64,000 nt of DNA from Allodiplogaster sudhausi (lineage: Eukaryota; Nematoda; Chromadorea; Rhabditida; Diplogasteridae), in contig CALZFC010000016.1 in assembly GCA_945643635.1 (NCBI GenBank), positions 1,481,001-1,545,000 of the forward strand, read 5' to 3'. A program made the translations under genes and the position numbers. The notes beneath the pieces are model-generated. The model saw only the letters and a list, made by a program, of their open reading frames with translations. It did not search any database and was not told the DNA's origin. Positions 46,387 to 58,683 of this stretch are shown one piece after another (within the stretch, counting starts at the first letter, position 1; each line of letters starts with the position of its first letter).

Positions 46387-48143
46387 ACGTGTCACACTGA
46401 GATGGGGGTAAGCGTCTGCGCCAAACATGAAGAGTCATGCGCAGTGAGCATTCATGAGGGCATCCTCGAGCTTCAAGGGTGCGCCAGCGTCAACGCGGAC
46501 GTCTGTGGCAAGCCGAGTCTCATCAACAACATTACAGTCGTCAGATGCTTCTGCAAGGTGTCCGCCGAGAATAACCAATGCAACAATATCAATACCCTCA
46601 AGAACAAGTGGAAAGAGGAGGCTAACAAGCTGATTGCGGAGATGAATACCAATGAAACGACATCCACACCTCCTACTGAAGTGTTAGTCAAAGTAAAGGT
46701 TTCCGGTTGTTCTGGAAAATAATGTTTTTTTATTACTTTTTGCTTGCTTTTATAGTAGAGAAAGCGAAAATGATGTCTTGAAAACTTTTTATCATTAATT
46801 AAGAATGAAAGAAATAGACCGAACGCAAGTTCAAAATCGTTTGAAAATACAAATGAAATATTGGAAATTAATTGCACTTGCACAACCTTTCATATATTTG
46901 ATCGGTATAATCTGCACGTAAATTTAGTTTGAAACTAAAATTATCGTCGGAACTAAAATCCTTCTATTATTTAGAGCACCCGATTCACAGCTCCTGTACG
47001 TCGCCGTCGGTGAGGCTGGCGTCATCGGCGTGCTCGTTTTGATTCTCATCTGTGGGCCACTTTCTACAGCTGAAAATATTAAAAATTATCTTTAAAATAT
47101 TTCGTTCAGGAAATTTCTCACAATGAACCACTTTTATCTCAGTCTTTTCTTATTTAAATTTAAAAAATTAGAGTAGAAACAAATTCATAATCAATAATTT
47201 GGCATGCTTCTACGCGTTGTGCAAGAAGGGTCGCCGTCCGAAGACTCGGACCTCCGCTCACAAGAACGTCAATAGCGCGACGACGACTGTCATTACGACC
47301 GCGATGCCCAAGTCGCTGCAGTCGCAGATGCCCCCCACGACTAATAGTGTGGGTGAATGTGGAGTCCGAGAGAGCCTCATCCTTAGGGCAATGACAAAGC
47401 TTAATCTTGAGTCGCTGCACGAACACTGAAATTCCCGCGACGGCTTCATTAATTTTGATGTATTTTTAAGGTATAATCTAAAACGCTAAAATAATAATTA
47501 AAATATAATCTTAAATAAATAATTATTGAGTGCAATTTAGACTCAACGCGACAGTGTGGAGCTCGTCACTGCCGTCTCCGGCGAAGACGCTCCAAAGGGC
47601 CGCTCCACTGTCACGGCCGCCGACTCGACAGAAGTGAAGAAGCGTAGCGCCACTCTCGTCACGTCCACCGACACCACCATCATCGTGCCGCGCCAGAAGA
47701 AGCTCACTGCTCACGAGGTACTTTATCGACTCATTCATCGGTTTTTAAATAATCTGACTGTTTTATTACGACCGTGATTTTAGGGTGAAGGATTTTTCTT
47801 TATTAATAAATAATAATTCAGAAACGTATCGCACGCGGCGCTGTCCTCAAGAGCTACGAAGCGCCAACCCACGCGGACGCCATTAGCGAGTGGGGCGACA
47901 AGAGCGGCCAGGTCAGGGGACAACTGTCATCTTCCGTCTCCTTCTCTTCTTTTCTCTCCATATGATATTCCTTATTGTTCTTCTGTTAATCTATCCTTGT
48001 TTCTCCCCGATACTCTGGTCTTGAATAATCATTTGAAATTTATTTGTAAATATTTATCATCCGCATTCTAAAAGTTCCGATCATTCCAGGACAGCTCAGC
48101 TCAGACAACCGAAGGAGAGAACAAAACCCACGTGACTCTCTAA
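46387..48143 (+). CDS. Probable type-I membrane protein with three-finger-like ectodomain (5' end missing)
   Basis: The first recognised exon (acceptor cattcag, from 46387) encodes TCHTEMGVSVCAKHEESC, GCASVNADVCGKPSLINN and VVRCFCKVSAENNQCN. That cysteine pattern, ending in CN, resembles Ly6/activin-receptor-type three-finger domains. A linker rich in Thr and Pro follows. An exon near 46978 encodes the membrane segment EAGVIGVLVLILICG. Cytoplasmic exons follow: about 47190-47351 (CKKGRRPKTRTS), 47536-47717, 47822-47911 (KRIARGAVLKSYEAPTHADA) and 48090-48143 (QTTEGENKTHVTL, stop TAA). The signal-peptide exon was not found, and the joint around 47060-47190 is unresolved. The domain order suggests a single-pass receptor or coreceptor, but no kinase domain follows. 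Function is not assigned. Confidence 0.6.
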
Positions 48144-48670
48144 TGGCGAGTCAAGGAAGGACTAGGAGGAGATGAGAAGAGGAAGAGGAGGAGAGGCTGA
48201 GGGAGTGTGAGAAGAACAACAAGTCCGCTCTCCTCGTACTCCCCCTGACTTTGCGACATCCTATCCCTTGCCTTTCGGACCCGCAACCAGAACAAAGCGC
48301 TACTTTGAACAAAAAAATTTTTTGTTAGCGGTCGCTTAATACAACATGTTTAATCGAAAAAAAAAATAGAAATGAGGTGATTTATTCCGAGACTGGCGAC
48401 TTGAGCAAAAAGTTCTTGCAAAAAATATAACAGTATTGAGAAGTAATAGCGTGCAGTCATTTCAAGTAAAAGTTATGAAAACTGGAATAAAAGTATGCAA
48501 GCTCAATCCGGATTAAAAAAGCAAAATTCGCTTTATCAGTTTGTTCCACTAAAGTAGCCATCCGAGCAATCGCTTTGTATATTTTTTTTGCAAGCTTTTG
48601 CAGAAGAATTATCATATTAGTGCATAGTTCTTTTAAGTCGAATGAAACTGCGTTCTGACGTGAATAAAAC

Positions 48671-48730
48671 GGCTGTGGCACTCCGTGTCTCGTCAACAAG
48701 ATCATCGTCGTCAGATGCTTCTGCAAGGTG
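48671..48730 (+). pseudogene. Broken copy of the three-finger exon
   Basis: GGCTGTGGCACTCCGTGTCT through GTCAGATGCTTCTGCAAGGT matches the parent exon at about 46500-46560, including the CGKPSLINN-to-CFCK stretch. Similarity stops on both sides, so only about 60 bases remain. It lies about 530 bases downstream of the parent gene. Confidence 0.75.
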
Positions 48731-48972
48731 AACGTCATTTTCGCGTTCCGCAATGTAAATCGCCGTCTAGCCGCTGCGTACAAGCTGTCACGGCACTTGT
48801 TTCCTATTCCTTTCCATGATATAAAATACTTCGAAAATGCTATAATCTGGAGTGCTATCCTGTTTTCTTTCTAACTTTCTTCATAGCCGTGCCCAACTTC
48901 TGAACCATTGAAATATCTTTAACAGATTCTCATTTATCATCTTATGTCGATTCGAAAGTGTTATATGAAGAA

Positions 48973-50542
48973 CTATCCCAATGGGATTGTCGGCAGTGTT
49001 GGGAATGTCGGGAACACAAGCCAGCTTGGTAGTGTGGGCAGTGGTGGGAGAGTTAGCGCAGGTGGCCAAGGCGGAAGTGTAAACGTTGGGAATGTCGGCA
49101 GCGGTGGAATTGTGCCTAATGTGGGTAGAGGAGGAAGTGTAGGCATTGGTGGAAGTGTTGGGAGAGGTGGAAATGTAGGCAGAGGAGGAAGAGTTGGCAT
49201 TGTATCTAATGTGGGAAGAGGTGGAAATGTTGGAAGGGGAGGCAACGTAGGTCCTGTTTCTAGGGTGGGAAGAGGTGGAATGGTCCACAATGTAGGTAGG
49301 GTCGGAAATGTTGGAACAGGAGGTAGAGTACCCAACGTAGAAACTGACTGATCTGTTCCAATCGATTGGGTTACTATTGTCTCCAGGGTAGGCAAAGGTG
49401 GTAATGTAGGAAGAGGAGGTAGTGTGGGAAGAGGTGGAAATGTTGGAAGAGGAGGCAACGTAGGCAGAGGTCGCAGAGTGCCTAATGTAGGTACAGGAGG
49501 GAATGTTCCGAATGTGGGAAGGGTTGGTCCTGTTTCTAGGGTGGGAAGAGGTGGAATGGTGATTGTTGGAAGGGTCGGAAATGTTGGGATTGCAGGAAGA
49601 GTACCCAACGTAGAAACTGATTGATCTGACCCAGTCGATTGGGTTAATATTGTCTCCAGGGTAGGCAAAGGTGGTAATGTAGGAAGGGGAGGTAGTGTGG
49701 GAAGATGAGGAAATGTTGGTAGAGGAGGCAACGTAGGCAGAGGGGGCAGAGTGCCTAATGTGGGTAAAGGAGGGAATGTTCCGAGCGTGGGAAGGGTTGG
49801 TCCTGTTTCTAGGGTGGAAAGAGTTGGAATGGTCATTGTGGGAAGGGTCGGAAATGTTGGAATAGGATACACTGTCGGCAAAGTTGCAATTGTGTCAAAT
49901 GTGGTCGGGGGCGGTATTGTCGGAATAGTGGGGAGAGTGCCCATGGTAGGAACAGTGGGAAACGGAGGAAGGGTCGGTAGATTCGGAAAAGGCGGAAGTG
50001 CGGGAAGGGTTGGTAGAGTGAATGGTGTAAGAGTAGGGATTGTCGGTATGTCGAGAGGTCCAATCGTCGGCAGAGTTGGTAGCGTGGGCACAATGATTGG
50101 TGTCGAAGAATCATCTGTAAGCAAAATCTTAAAATTACGAATTTGAGTGAAAATAGATCTTAAAAGTTGTATTACTTCGTGAAAAAATGTTCTCTTGTTT
50201 TCATCGCTACACATTTATGTACATAACTTCCACTGCTATACAAGCAGGCAGCCCGAATGATGTCAGTTGGCATCTTTGTCCGGCACCACAAGGAAAGGTG
50301 CAGGTTGAAGGTTGTTCTGCCACACATCCCGACACAAAGAGTCCTGTTGAGCAAATAATGAGAATTGAACCTGTCAATAAACACACATATTTGATCTTTA
50401 AAGCTATCAAAATAAATATACCTATCTATAACAAAATATTCCTGTCTATTACCAATGAAAAAAGTGAGACAACAAATTTTGAAAACAAAAAGCGGGAATT
50501 ACTAAATATGTCACCTAGAATGAATGTGAGTTGAAGTTTCAT
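48973..50542 (-). CDS. Secreted Pro/Thr/Leu tandem-repeat protein
   Basis: Three exons: 50542-50515 (MKLQLTFIL, phase 1), about 50377-50229 (completes the signal peptide GSILIICSTGLFVSG, then a short domain with CTFPCGAGQRCQLTS and PAC), and a long last exon from about 50131 to 48973. The last exon encodes about 385 residues made of short units such as PTLPPLPTFPPLP and GTLPPLPTL. A longer unit of about 90 residues (270 bp) is repeated and carries SVSTLGTLP and a TQS or NQS-like spacer. The acceptor choice for exon 3 (ttttaag|ATTTTG) rests on phase. The Thr density suggests O-glycosylation, and a mucin-like, cuticle or surface role is an inference. Repeat copies make this region prone to length change. 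Confidence 0.68.
49340..49880 (-). repeat. Coding tandem repeat with about 270-bp period
   Basis: GTAGAAACTGACTGATCTG at about 49338 recurs with small changes at about 49609. The sequence around it, including GATTGGGTTA and GTCTCCAGGGTAGGCAAAGG, recurs at the same spacing. Shorter units of 18 to 36 bases fill each period. Confidence 0.75.
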
Positions 50543-51510
50543 CGTTGTACTCTTGGAACGGCCTGAAGAGAAATAAAAGGAGCAAACAAAAAAAATTCGC
50601 GAATAATTGCTGGTTCAAAAATACATACTTATATTGATGGAGAAAAAGAGTTCGAATGAAAGCGAAATGAAAACAGAGACTGTTTTTCACTGAAGTTAAT
50701 GGGAGCTTTACAGGAGTAGAACTTCATTATTCATATTTATCAGTCGACCATTCCAGAGACTAACGACATGATCATGCATTGTGGAATTTGCATTATGCAT
50801 AGATATGTACATCGAATGCTCAAGCGTTCCATCTTTATTCAATATCAGAATTCCCCTGAAAGGACAGAGCGAGAAGGGCGTGATTTGTTGTCACCTCGCA
50901 TTTTCTGCCTAGCAACTCGTGTTCTCTGATTGACATTTAGTGCGAAACACCACATCAGCTGCATTCTTGCCTGTTGCCTTGCCAACCGTTCATGCAATTC
51001 TTTTTTCTTGTATATATATAAAACACAAATTTCATGTCTGACACAATCCTCTTGGTTATCTACATATTGTGAGGAGGTATACACCCACATACTTTGAACA
51101 AACATATGTGTATGTAAGTAGTGTGTTTTCAGACACAGTATGTATGATTCATATATTTAAATATACATATGTAGTATCACACTCTCACATGGTTACACAC
51201 AAAGTTATTTGGGCATACAAATATGTAAGATAGCAAATAACAAAAAGTGAAAGTCTGATATACCGAGTCAGCTACATACATTACTGTTCTATCCCCCGGC
51301 GTCTGATAAATTTTTATTCTCTCGTGAATCGCGTCTTACGTTGTAATACTGAATCTGATGCCGACGATTCACGTAATGTATGTACTTACAGATAAACATG
51401 GACATATGTATACATATGTATAAAACGGGATGTGTACACAAGACAAGAAGCTAATCCTATTACACCTCATCATTTTAAACCCTTAATTTTATCTTTTTCC
51501 TATCGTAGAA
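50543..51510. other. Intergenic region, AT-rich
   Basis: Contains short ATGTATACATATGTATA-type palindromic repeats near 51170 and 51405. No coding exon was recognised. Confidence 0.4.
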
Positions 51511-54284
51511 TCAGCCTTTCATATCCGTGATGGTTGTATTGTCGTCCTTCTTCATCTTACCCTCATCCTTGCGCTCCTTGCTCGCTCCAGCCATGTTTCC
51601 TGCACTGCTCCCTGCTCCTCCCCTCCATGGATCCGTAATCCGGCATCTCTCGGGCGCTACGCACACGCCCCTTTCGTCTCTTGCGTGCCCCGCGACGCAG
51701 CCACAGCCAGGGCGGCACAACTCGGCACACACCTGAAGAGTCGTTAATTCCTTTTTATCGATTTACTTATTTATTCAGAATAACAAATGAGTAAATCGAT
51801 AAAAAGGAATCCTCACGAAATAAAAGTCCGTGTGTTCTCACGCTATAGGCATGAAACACCTGGAAATCATTAATATAGATTTATTAATGTAATGGAAGAA
51901 AAAACTAAATAAAAATAAGAAGGGAAATAAATAAAGTAGTGTGGCTGACTCTCGGCTCGGAATGACCGCAGAGCGGCTCGCACGGCACGCACGCGTAGTG
52001 CTTCTCGCCGAGAGGGCACACTCAAAGTTGCATTTTGAAAGGCTCTCTCATTACCCTACCTCTCTTTCTCTCTTGTCCTCTATTTACTTCAATCTGCCTG
52101 TCTGCTATGATGTCTCTCTACGTCTCTCTCTCTGTCTCTCTCTCTCTGAGTCTCTGTCTCTCTCGCTCTCCTTACATCTCGGGCATGCCTCTTTCCGTAC
52201 ACATGCACCGCTGGGGGCGCGCACGAAGCCATCCCTGCACCGGCACCCTCCGCCATCGGCCATGCACGCTCGCTTTGGGCAAAACTGAATGATATATGAG
52301 AACCAAAATTGGCTTACATAGATTAAAATATTATATTTATGTATATTATCTGCATATGTATGTATTATATCTACATATGTAGATAGTATGTGGCTCTCTT
52401 CTCAATCGAAATATTACATTGTTGTTTTCTAATCAGAAGTATTTACAATATATATGTATTTCTTATTTTAAATTATTATATTTCCTAATAAAAAAATGCA
52501 AATGAACTTAAGAAATATGGAATAAATGAACAGAAATAAAAGCTGACGACGCCCGGTCGTCCGCAAGAGGGCTCGCAGCCGGAGAAGCAGCGGTCGAAGA
52601 CCTCGTCACGGCCGCAGCTCACGCACAGCGGCCACTCGGGACACGCGCCCATCAGGCACAGCTAAACACTCGTTGCCTCGGGTGGAATGGTCTTCTCACG
52701 GTCAGAAAGACAGCCAGAGAAAAGACTAATGGCGTGAATTGAATGCGAAGGACATCGAGTTTTATTTGAAAGCAAGCCATGCAATCGAGGGACGCACGCA
52801 CTAAGAACGCAGAGGATGCCAGGCCTTTCATTTTTTCTACGATCATGAGAAAGGCAATGAGTATTACACTTTGTATACCTCGCACTGTCCGCTGATTGAA
52901 TGTCTCTGCCTCTTTCTCCCTCACCTGCTTCATGACGCAATGCTGGCCGGGCGCGCATCGCTTTTGCGCACAGGAGTGACTTGTCCCGGGCCCTGGAACG
53001 CACAGCTTCTCGCCGCGAATCACCTGCGAGAGACGAATTAGAGATAAGAGACTGAGAGGCAGAGAAAGCGAGAGAGAGAGAGAGGTGTAGAGAAAAGAGA
53101 AGGGAACAAAGAGCATCATTCATTCTGTAAGTTTTATGAGTAATAGTATGTAATGTAAAAGAGTGATAATATTTATTTTATAAGAATTTTACTAATTTTT
53201 TTTCGATTTCATGTATATTTGGTTTTGTATAAATGACTAAAGAAAGAAAGAAATCACCCTGCACACGTAGCCTCTCATGCAGAGGAGCGTGCAAACTGGC
53301 GCTTGCAGAAGCTGCGCCCGCTGCTCTAGCGGCTGCTTTATCGCTGCTCTTCGTGTTGAGAAGTGAACGGCAGGAGTCGTTCTTGTCGTATTCTGATGCT
53401 GTGATCTCGTCGGCGTTGCTCAAAACAAAGAATGAGACTGCAAGTCTTCCTAGCTTTGAGTATGTACCATTTAGAGGAACAGACACTACTGTGTTCCAAC
53501 ATATCTCCTTAAATGTTCATATAGAGAAACAGATTATCAATAAATAACATGGACGAAAGATCTTGGAGAAATTCATGCGATTTACTGCAAATGGGCCATC
53601 CCTTGTAAACTAACGTAAGCAAGAAACTCAACCGTAATCTATTTGAAATATCGTCACCGTTGTAGTCATCTCTCTCTAAAAGCTCTTTCGCCCTTGTGTT
53701 AGGGAAAAAGGAGCGAATTAAGTGTGAGTTTTATAGAAGAAGCACTTGCTTGCTCACTTACAATTGCTTCCGACATGATGATGATTCATAAATGCATAAA
53801 TTGGATCCGCGACGATGATGTCACCAGAAAGCCTTGGATCGACGGCTAAAGATAGAACGGAAAGATTGATTCTGGAAAATCGATTCCGATTTTCAATATA
53901 TGTACATTCATATATTAAATAAATTAAAGAAAAGTAGCTGTCGCAATGAATAGTATGTTTACCAGATTCCTTGCAATCATTCGTGCCATTGCTGCTCACA
54001 AGGCAGGGAGCGTCGTCGGGAGGGTCAACCGAGAGTATCGGCTTGATGGCAAGGGCGACTGTAAAGGGGAATTATTCGTTTGTCTGTAGCTCGTTTATCT
54101 GACTTCGGAAGCGAAGCCATTTCCGATAATTAGAATTTTTTATTTATTTTTGCAGTTTTCTTTCTTTTTAACTAACTTGAATAAAGTTGAGAGAGAATGA
54201 ATTAATGATATGTAGTAGAGAAGTTCAAAATGAGAACCAACATTCAAGAAGGAAGACGAAAACGGCGACGGATAGAACATTCAT
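51511..54284 (-). CDS. TIL-G: secreted protein with two TIL domains
   Basis: Nine exons: 54284-54242 (MNVLSVAVFVFLLE, phase 1), 54059-53964, about 53845-53763, about 53424-53252, 53021-52925, about 52662-52549, about 52286-52179, about 52027-51947 and about 51734-51511. The order matches TIL-E from the signal exon through the module VCTLLCMRGYVC, SCAQKRCAPGQHC, the pre-TIL exon with CGRDEVFDRCFSGCEPSC, the TIL exon CPKRACMADGGGCRCRDG, the half-TIL CPLGEKHYACVPCEPLCG and the final half CAELCRPGCGCVAGHARD. The C-terminus is Gly-, Lys- and Asp-rich (GKMKKDDNTT..DMKG). GC content in exons is higher than in TIL-A to TIL-E. A secreted protease inhibitor is inferred from the family. Confidence 0.68.
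51747..51810. repeat. Intronic hairpin in TIL-G
   Basis: ATTCCTTTTTATCGATTTAC at 51747 is repeated inverted at about 51791-51810, separated by about 20 bases. It lies in the intron between the last two TIL-G exons. Stem about 22 bp. Confidence 0.75.
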
Positions 54285-55709
54285 TTTTGGTAGCCGACGG
54301 ACCTCTGACCACACATGCGACCTGTCAGCAGACCGCTTATGTAAACGTTTCAGCCTATGATCTCGGTGAAGGAGGAGACAGAGAGGGAGAGGGGGAGATA
54401 AAGAGGGGTGGATACTGAGAGGAGGGGCGAGAAAACGAGAGATAGACAGTTGAAGAGGATAGAAAGTGAGAGAGCGTGAAAGGGAGTGATATAGAAAACA
54501 AGAAAAGGACATGAGAATGAATGAAAGAGAAAGAGGATGTCGACAAAAAAGCGGATTAGCCGTAATTGGCCAAAGCAGAACTTGCGCAAATCCACATGTC
54601 ATGGTTATTGTGAACGCGTCCGCATGAAGATTTGTTGAAATGCAATATCTCCAAGATGCGAGAATGGAGTGAAAAAAGTTAAGTTAGAGAAAGAGAGAAG
54701 TAAGAAGAGAGAGAAAGTACAGGGAGACGGTGAAGAGTGAAAAGAAAAGAGAATACTTGATGAGAAATGAGGAGCTAGTAAGATGACGGATAGAGAGCGA
54801 GAGAGGGATGAGGTGAATGTGAGAAAGCGTGGAGAGAGAACACGAAATGGACGAGGAAAAAAGAGAAAAGAAAGACTAGACAGCAAAAAGTGTCTTCCTT
54901 TAGCAGTTGCGAGAGTCTCTTGGCACTCCCCAATTGAGAGATCTCAAGAACGTCGTTCTTTCCATGCAAGTTGAGTGGAAGAAAAAAAACAAGGTCTGAT
55001 TTTCCCTTGCCGCTAGCTAATCTCAAGATTGTCCTCGTTTCGTTCAAAGAATTCGATGTCCATTCGTTTCCCGGGCGAATTGGGCCAACACTCCAAGTGA
55101 CAGCCACATTTAATGTAACTCTTTTGTTCCTCCAAACCCAAAAGACTAATGTCTGAAGTGTTCTTTTGACTCAGTGAAGCCTACCAGGGGGTGCTACGAA
55201 ACTACGGTGAGCTTCCGGGTGAATATGGTGACCTATGTACATACTTATTCATAGTTTGCTATTCAAAAAACTTCAAGTGATGGTATAAAAGATTTCCACC
55301 ACATGCAAACAATTATACATATTTTTTCATATTACAATATTTTTCATCTGTGAAATTTTCTCGTAAATGATGAATTTTTGCATGTCTATTTACGAAGTCG
55401 CATTTATGTAGTATGCACCATAATCCATTCAAAGCCTGTCGCCAATATCATTTTTATTTCCCCAATATCTATCATAAGTGAATTTCTTGTGATACCTAAT
55501 AATTTCATTCATTCATTACCCCCCGAAAGACATAGGTTACATGTGTGTATTTTGAAAAAAAAGAGTCTCGTACGCGTCTTTATTCGCATGACGTCTGCAT
55601 TGGAGCAAGAGGATGGACTCGTTTGAGATGGAGAAGGAAGATGAGAGGTTCGTGACCGCATTTCAAAGAGGGTCTAAGAGGAAGGATCTGGCATGGGGAA
55701 GGAGGTGGG
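54285..55709. other. Intergenic purine-rich region
   Basis: The stretch 54370-54880 is strongly GA-biased on the plus strand, which produces long false open frames on both strands. No domain or splice-supported exon was recognised. Confidence 0.45.
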
Positions 55710-57886
55710 CTAAGAAGTAGTCTCGGTGAAGAGCGCGCCGCGCAGACGCGGCAGACACGCCGCCGGCGGAGACGGAGTGAACGTGTAGAAGGAGACGACG
55801 CCGTGCTTGTCCAGCTGGAAGGACGAAAATACAAAAATTAAAAAGAACTACAAACAGTTTGTTAGTGCGGAATATTTTTACTCAATTTTTCTTTTTTTTA
55901 ATAAACGAGAACCTGACCGTTATGTATCTCCCGAATTTACCTGATGCGTAACTCCTAAATTCATTTATTCCTTTTACCCTCTTTCGCCCGTACTCTCTCT
56001 CCTCTCATCTAGTCTTTCTTTTCTTTATCTCCTTTACTCTCTTACAACCTTCATGACTGCTCCCTCGTTCTCGATATTCTGATCGTAGCCGGGCGCCGAG
56101 AAGACGGTAACGACGCGCTTGCCGGCGAAGTAGGCGTAGCCCTTCTCTACCACCTGTAGTGGTGTACGGAGCTTAGAGTGGACGGGTGGGCGGAGCCTAT
56201 CCTCTACCTGATGAGCACGAACGATGAGTCGAACGCCGAGCTGCGCGCACTTCTCGGCGACGACGTCCTCCCCAAAGAGGAACGAGCAGCCGCGGTCGTT
56301 GTTCTTGCGGAAACTGCAAAAAAAAACAGCTGTATTCAAATAGCAAAATTACCATATGTTATTTTATTTAACTTTTAATAAATTGGAGCCGTATTCTTAC
56401 ACCAATATTAAAGGTTCAATGCAAGAAAGTTCCGCCACCCCCGCTTGTCCGACTGGTCCTCTGGATCCGACCAGAGAATGTCTTCGGCGAGACCGGATGG
56501 CTCGAGAATGGGCCTATAGATTAGATTATTTATTATGATTAATATTCTTTCGCAAATAGTTCTTTTCTGTCCTAATTAAAAGATATCTTTGATGAGTTTT
56601 AAAAAATATAAATATTTTTTATAAAATAAAAATCGATGCCTCTTAATGCGGCGAATGTCATCGAGCGAGCACAACTCGGGCGAGAGGCCGCCGTGCAGGC
56701 AGAGGATGTCGTCGTTGACCAGCGCAGCCAGCGGCATCTGCAAAGTGCACACTGGCTGCGATGTGACATGGGACGTTACTATTGTTGTATTGTTACAATA
56801 TTGTACTGGTTAATAGGTTTATTGTGATTATTGAAGATCAACGGCTTAGACGCCGCCTGCCAGCCGACCATGGCAAAGACATTGGCGAAGCTGTCAAAGA
56901 GCGCCTTCCAGTCGGCCGTGTAGCGGACGCGCAGGTCGCCCCAGAAGCCGTAGGATCTTAAAACTAAGTTGTTGTCGTTGAAATATCTGAAAAAATAATA
57001 TTTCCCACGCTGCAATACGAGTACAGTACATATATAGATACTTTATATAAAAATAGTATAAAAAATTTTAAACATCTAATCTTGTTTTTTAAAACTCATT
57101 CTCTTGATAATGAGACCTAATGGCTGGTTAGAGAAGACACAAACTTGCTCGTCGACGGAATCTCATGATTCCCGCGTAGCAGGAAAACGTTGTTCGGCCA
57201 CGCGAGCTTGCAGGCGAAGAGCAGCATGATCACCTGAGAGGAAATCGAACTGGTAGGCGGAGCATAAGGCGTATGAGGGCCCAACCTCTAGTGAGCATTC
57301 GCCACGGTCGACGTAGTCGCCCAGGAAGACGTAGCGGCTCTCGAACGGATAGCCACAAGACTGAAAAAATTTGTAATTATTGATTACAGTATCCATTCTA
57401 TCAAATCTCAGCAAACAATGCGAGGAATATTTTTGCATTTTCAAATTCAAATTCCCGCCGAAGAGAAATGAATCCTACGCGGAAGATGTGAAGAAGGTCC
57501 GCATACTGGCCGTGGATGTCGCCGCAGATGTTGATCGGCGAGTAGAGCGTCAGCAGTGTCTGCTGCCGCGCAAATTGCTCCTAAAAAAAGTTTATTTAAA
57601 TTACCTACGATTTATGTCATCAATCAAATTTTTTTTGTAATTCTCAATTGCAAACTCGGCCCAAACGTTCGATGGTTCTTATTCATTTATTCTCTCTGGC
57701 TCACTCCTTGTTCTCGATATTTTCAAGAGTGAACAACCAATGGAGCAATAAGAGAATTCGGTGACACGCTATAAAAAAAGCTCAAGAAATTTATGCTTAA
57801 TATCGAAGTATCTCCCTCTTTCTCTCTCTCTCTCTCTCTCTCTCTAACTCGCACTCTTCCTCTCCCTCGAGCTCATTCTATCTTAA

Positions 57887-57931
<45 letters not shown>

Positions 57932-58683
57932 GCTTTTCCTTTCTCCTTACTGATTTTGTATCCCGGTCTGGATCAGCATCGCTCTCTCTTTTTTCTCTTC
58001 CTCTTTCAGTATTTTTACAAACAAAAATGGTTCTAATTCATCGCTCAACACGTCGTTATTGCCGGAAATGCTTAATTGCGCTATACTCCGCAAGAGATAG
58101 ACGAAGAGGACAGCCGACGAACCCGGACGCGCTGATGCACGGCGAGGAGAGTGTCGAGTGAGAAGTCCACTTGACGCGGACCGCGACGCAGCAGATCGAG
58201 TGCGAACTCGACGGCTTCGGACTGCAAATGAAGGCGTTATTTTCATTTACTAAAATAAATCATAAAAATTTTTGACCGTACATTTTTTTTACATTACCAA
58301 CATCGTTAAATTATTCAAACCATTTAGTAAAATAATTTAGGCTGAAGTTTCTGCTGTTAAAATCATATGAAAAGAGCTTCCATTTCCGCTCTCAATAATT
58401 GTCGGATTGTTTGAATTCCGAGACCATCTTCTGTTCCTCCACAAGCCTCGGGGAAAATGTCCGAATCTAACTCCGTCAACATGCAGGAAATAAATTCTAT
58501 ACTCTTCGAATATGACAGCAATCGATCAGTCTTTTTCTCTTATCTCAAAAGAAATTTTTTATTATAGATTAAAAATATTGGTCAAACAAGGAGCGGACTT
58601 TCATCTCGGCCGATTCCGACGAACGCAGAGGAGAGAAGTGAAGCAATTACTCGGTTCTTGCGGTATAATGACGTCCCCATCAT
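55710..58683 (-). CDS. Divergent PP1-like serine/threonine protein phosphatase
   Basis: Coding exons lie at 58221-58123 ([16 protein letters not shown]), about 57582-57475 ([19 protein letters not shown]), 57360-57288 ([16 protein letters not shown]), about 57233-57152 ([15 protein letters not shown]), about 56997-56870 ([11 protein letters not shown]), about 56741-56640 ([14 protein letters not shown]), about 56518-56425 ([17 protein letters not shown]), about 56313-56210 ([21 protein letters not shown]), about 56153-56049 ([12 protein letters not shown]) and 55813-55710. The metal and phosphate motifs GDIHGQ, GDYVDRG, RGNHE, HGGLSP and RAHQ are all present, so catalysis is plausible. The tail is unlike housekeeping PP1. 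The start ATG 58683 ([11 protein letters not shown], phase 0) is tentative. The intron after 56640 has a GC donor, and the joint after the GWRN exon is unresolved. Nematodes often have testis-biased PP1 relatives of this kind. Confidence 0.78.
57825..57928. repeat. (CT)n microsatellites
   Basis: Two CT runs at about 57825-57844 and 57889-57927, in the intron before the GDIHGQ exon of the phosphatase. Confidence 0.9.

Noticed and set aside
49340..49880. CRISPR-like regular repeats
   Set aside because: The repeats are inside a coding sequence, keep the reading frame, have no unique spacers, and the window is eukaryotic.
48944..50146. Plus-strand frames rich in Gly and Val (VGRGGNVGRGG) opposite the PTLP repeats
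   Set aside because: They are the reverse complement of the Pro/Thr/Leu repeats and lack a start exon; the minus-strand gene has a signal peptide and splice support.
54355..54886. Several overlapping minus-strand frames rich in Ser, Leu and Phe
   Set aside because: They come from the GA-rich tract read on the complementary strand. No signal of a real protein.
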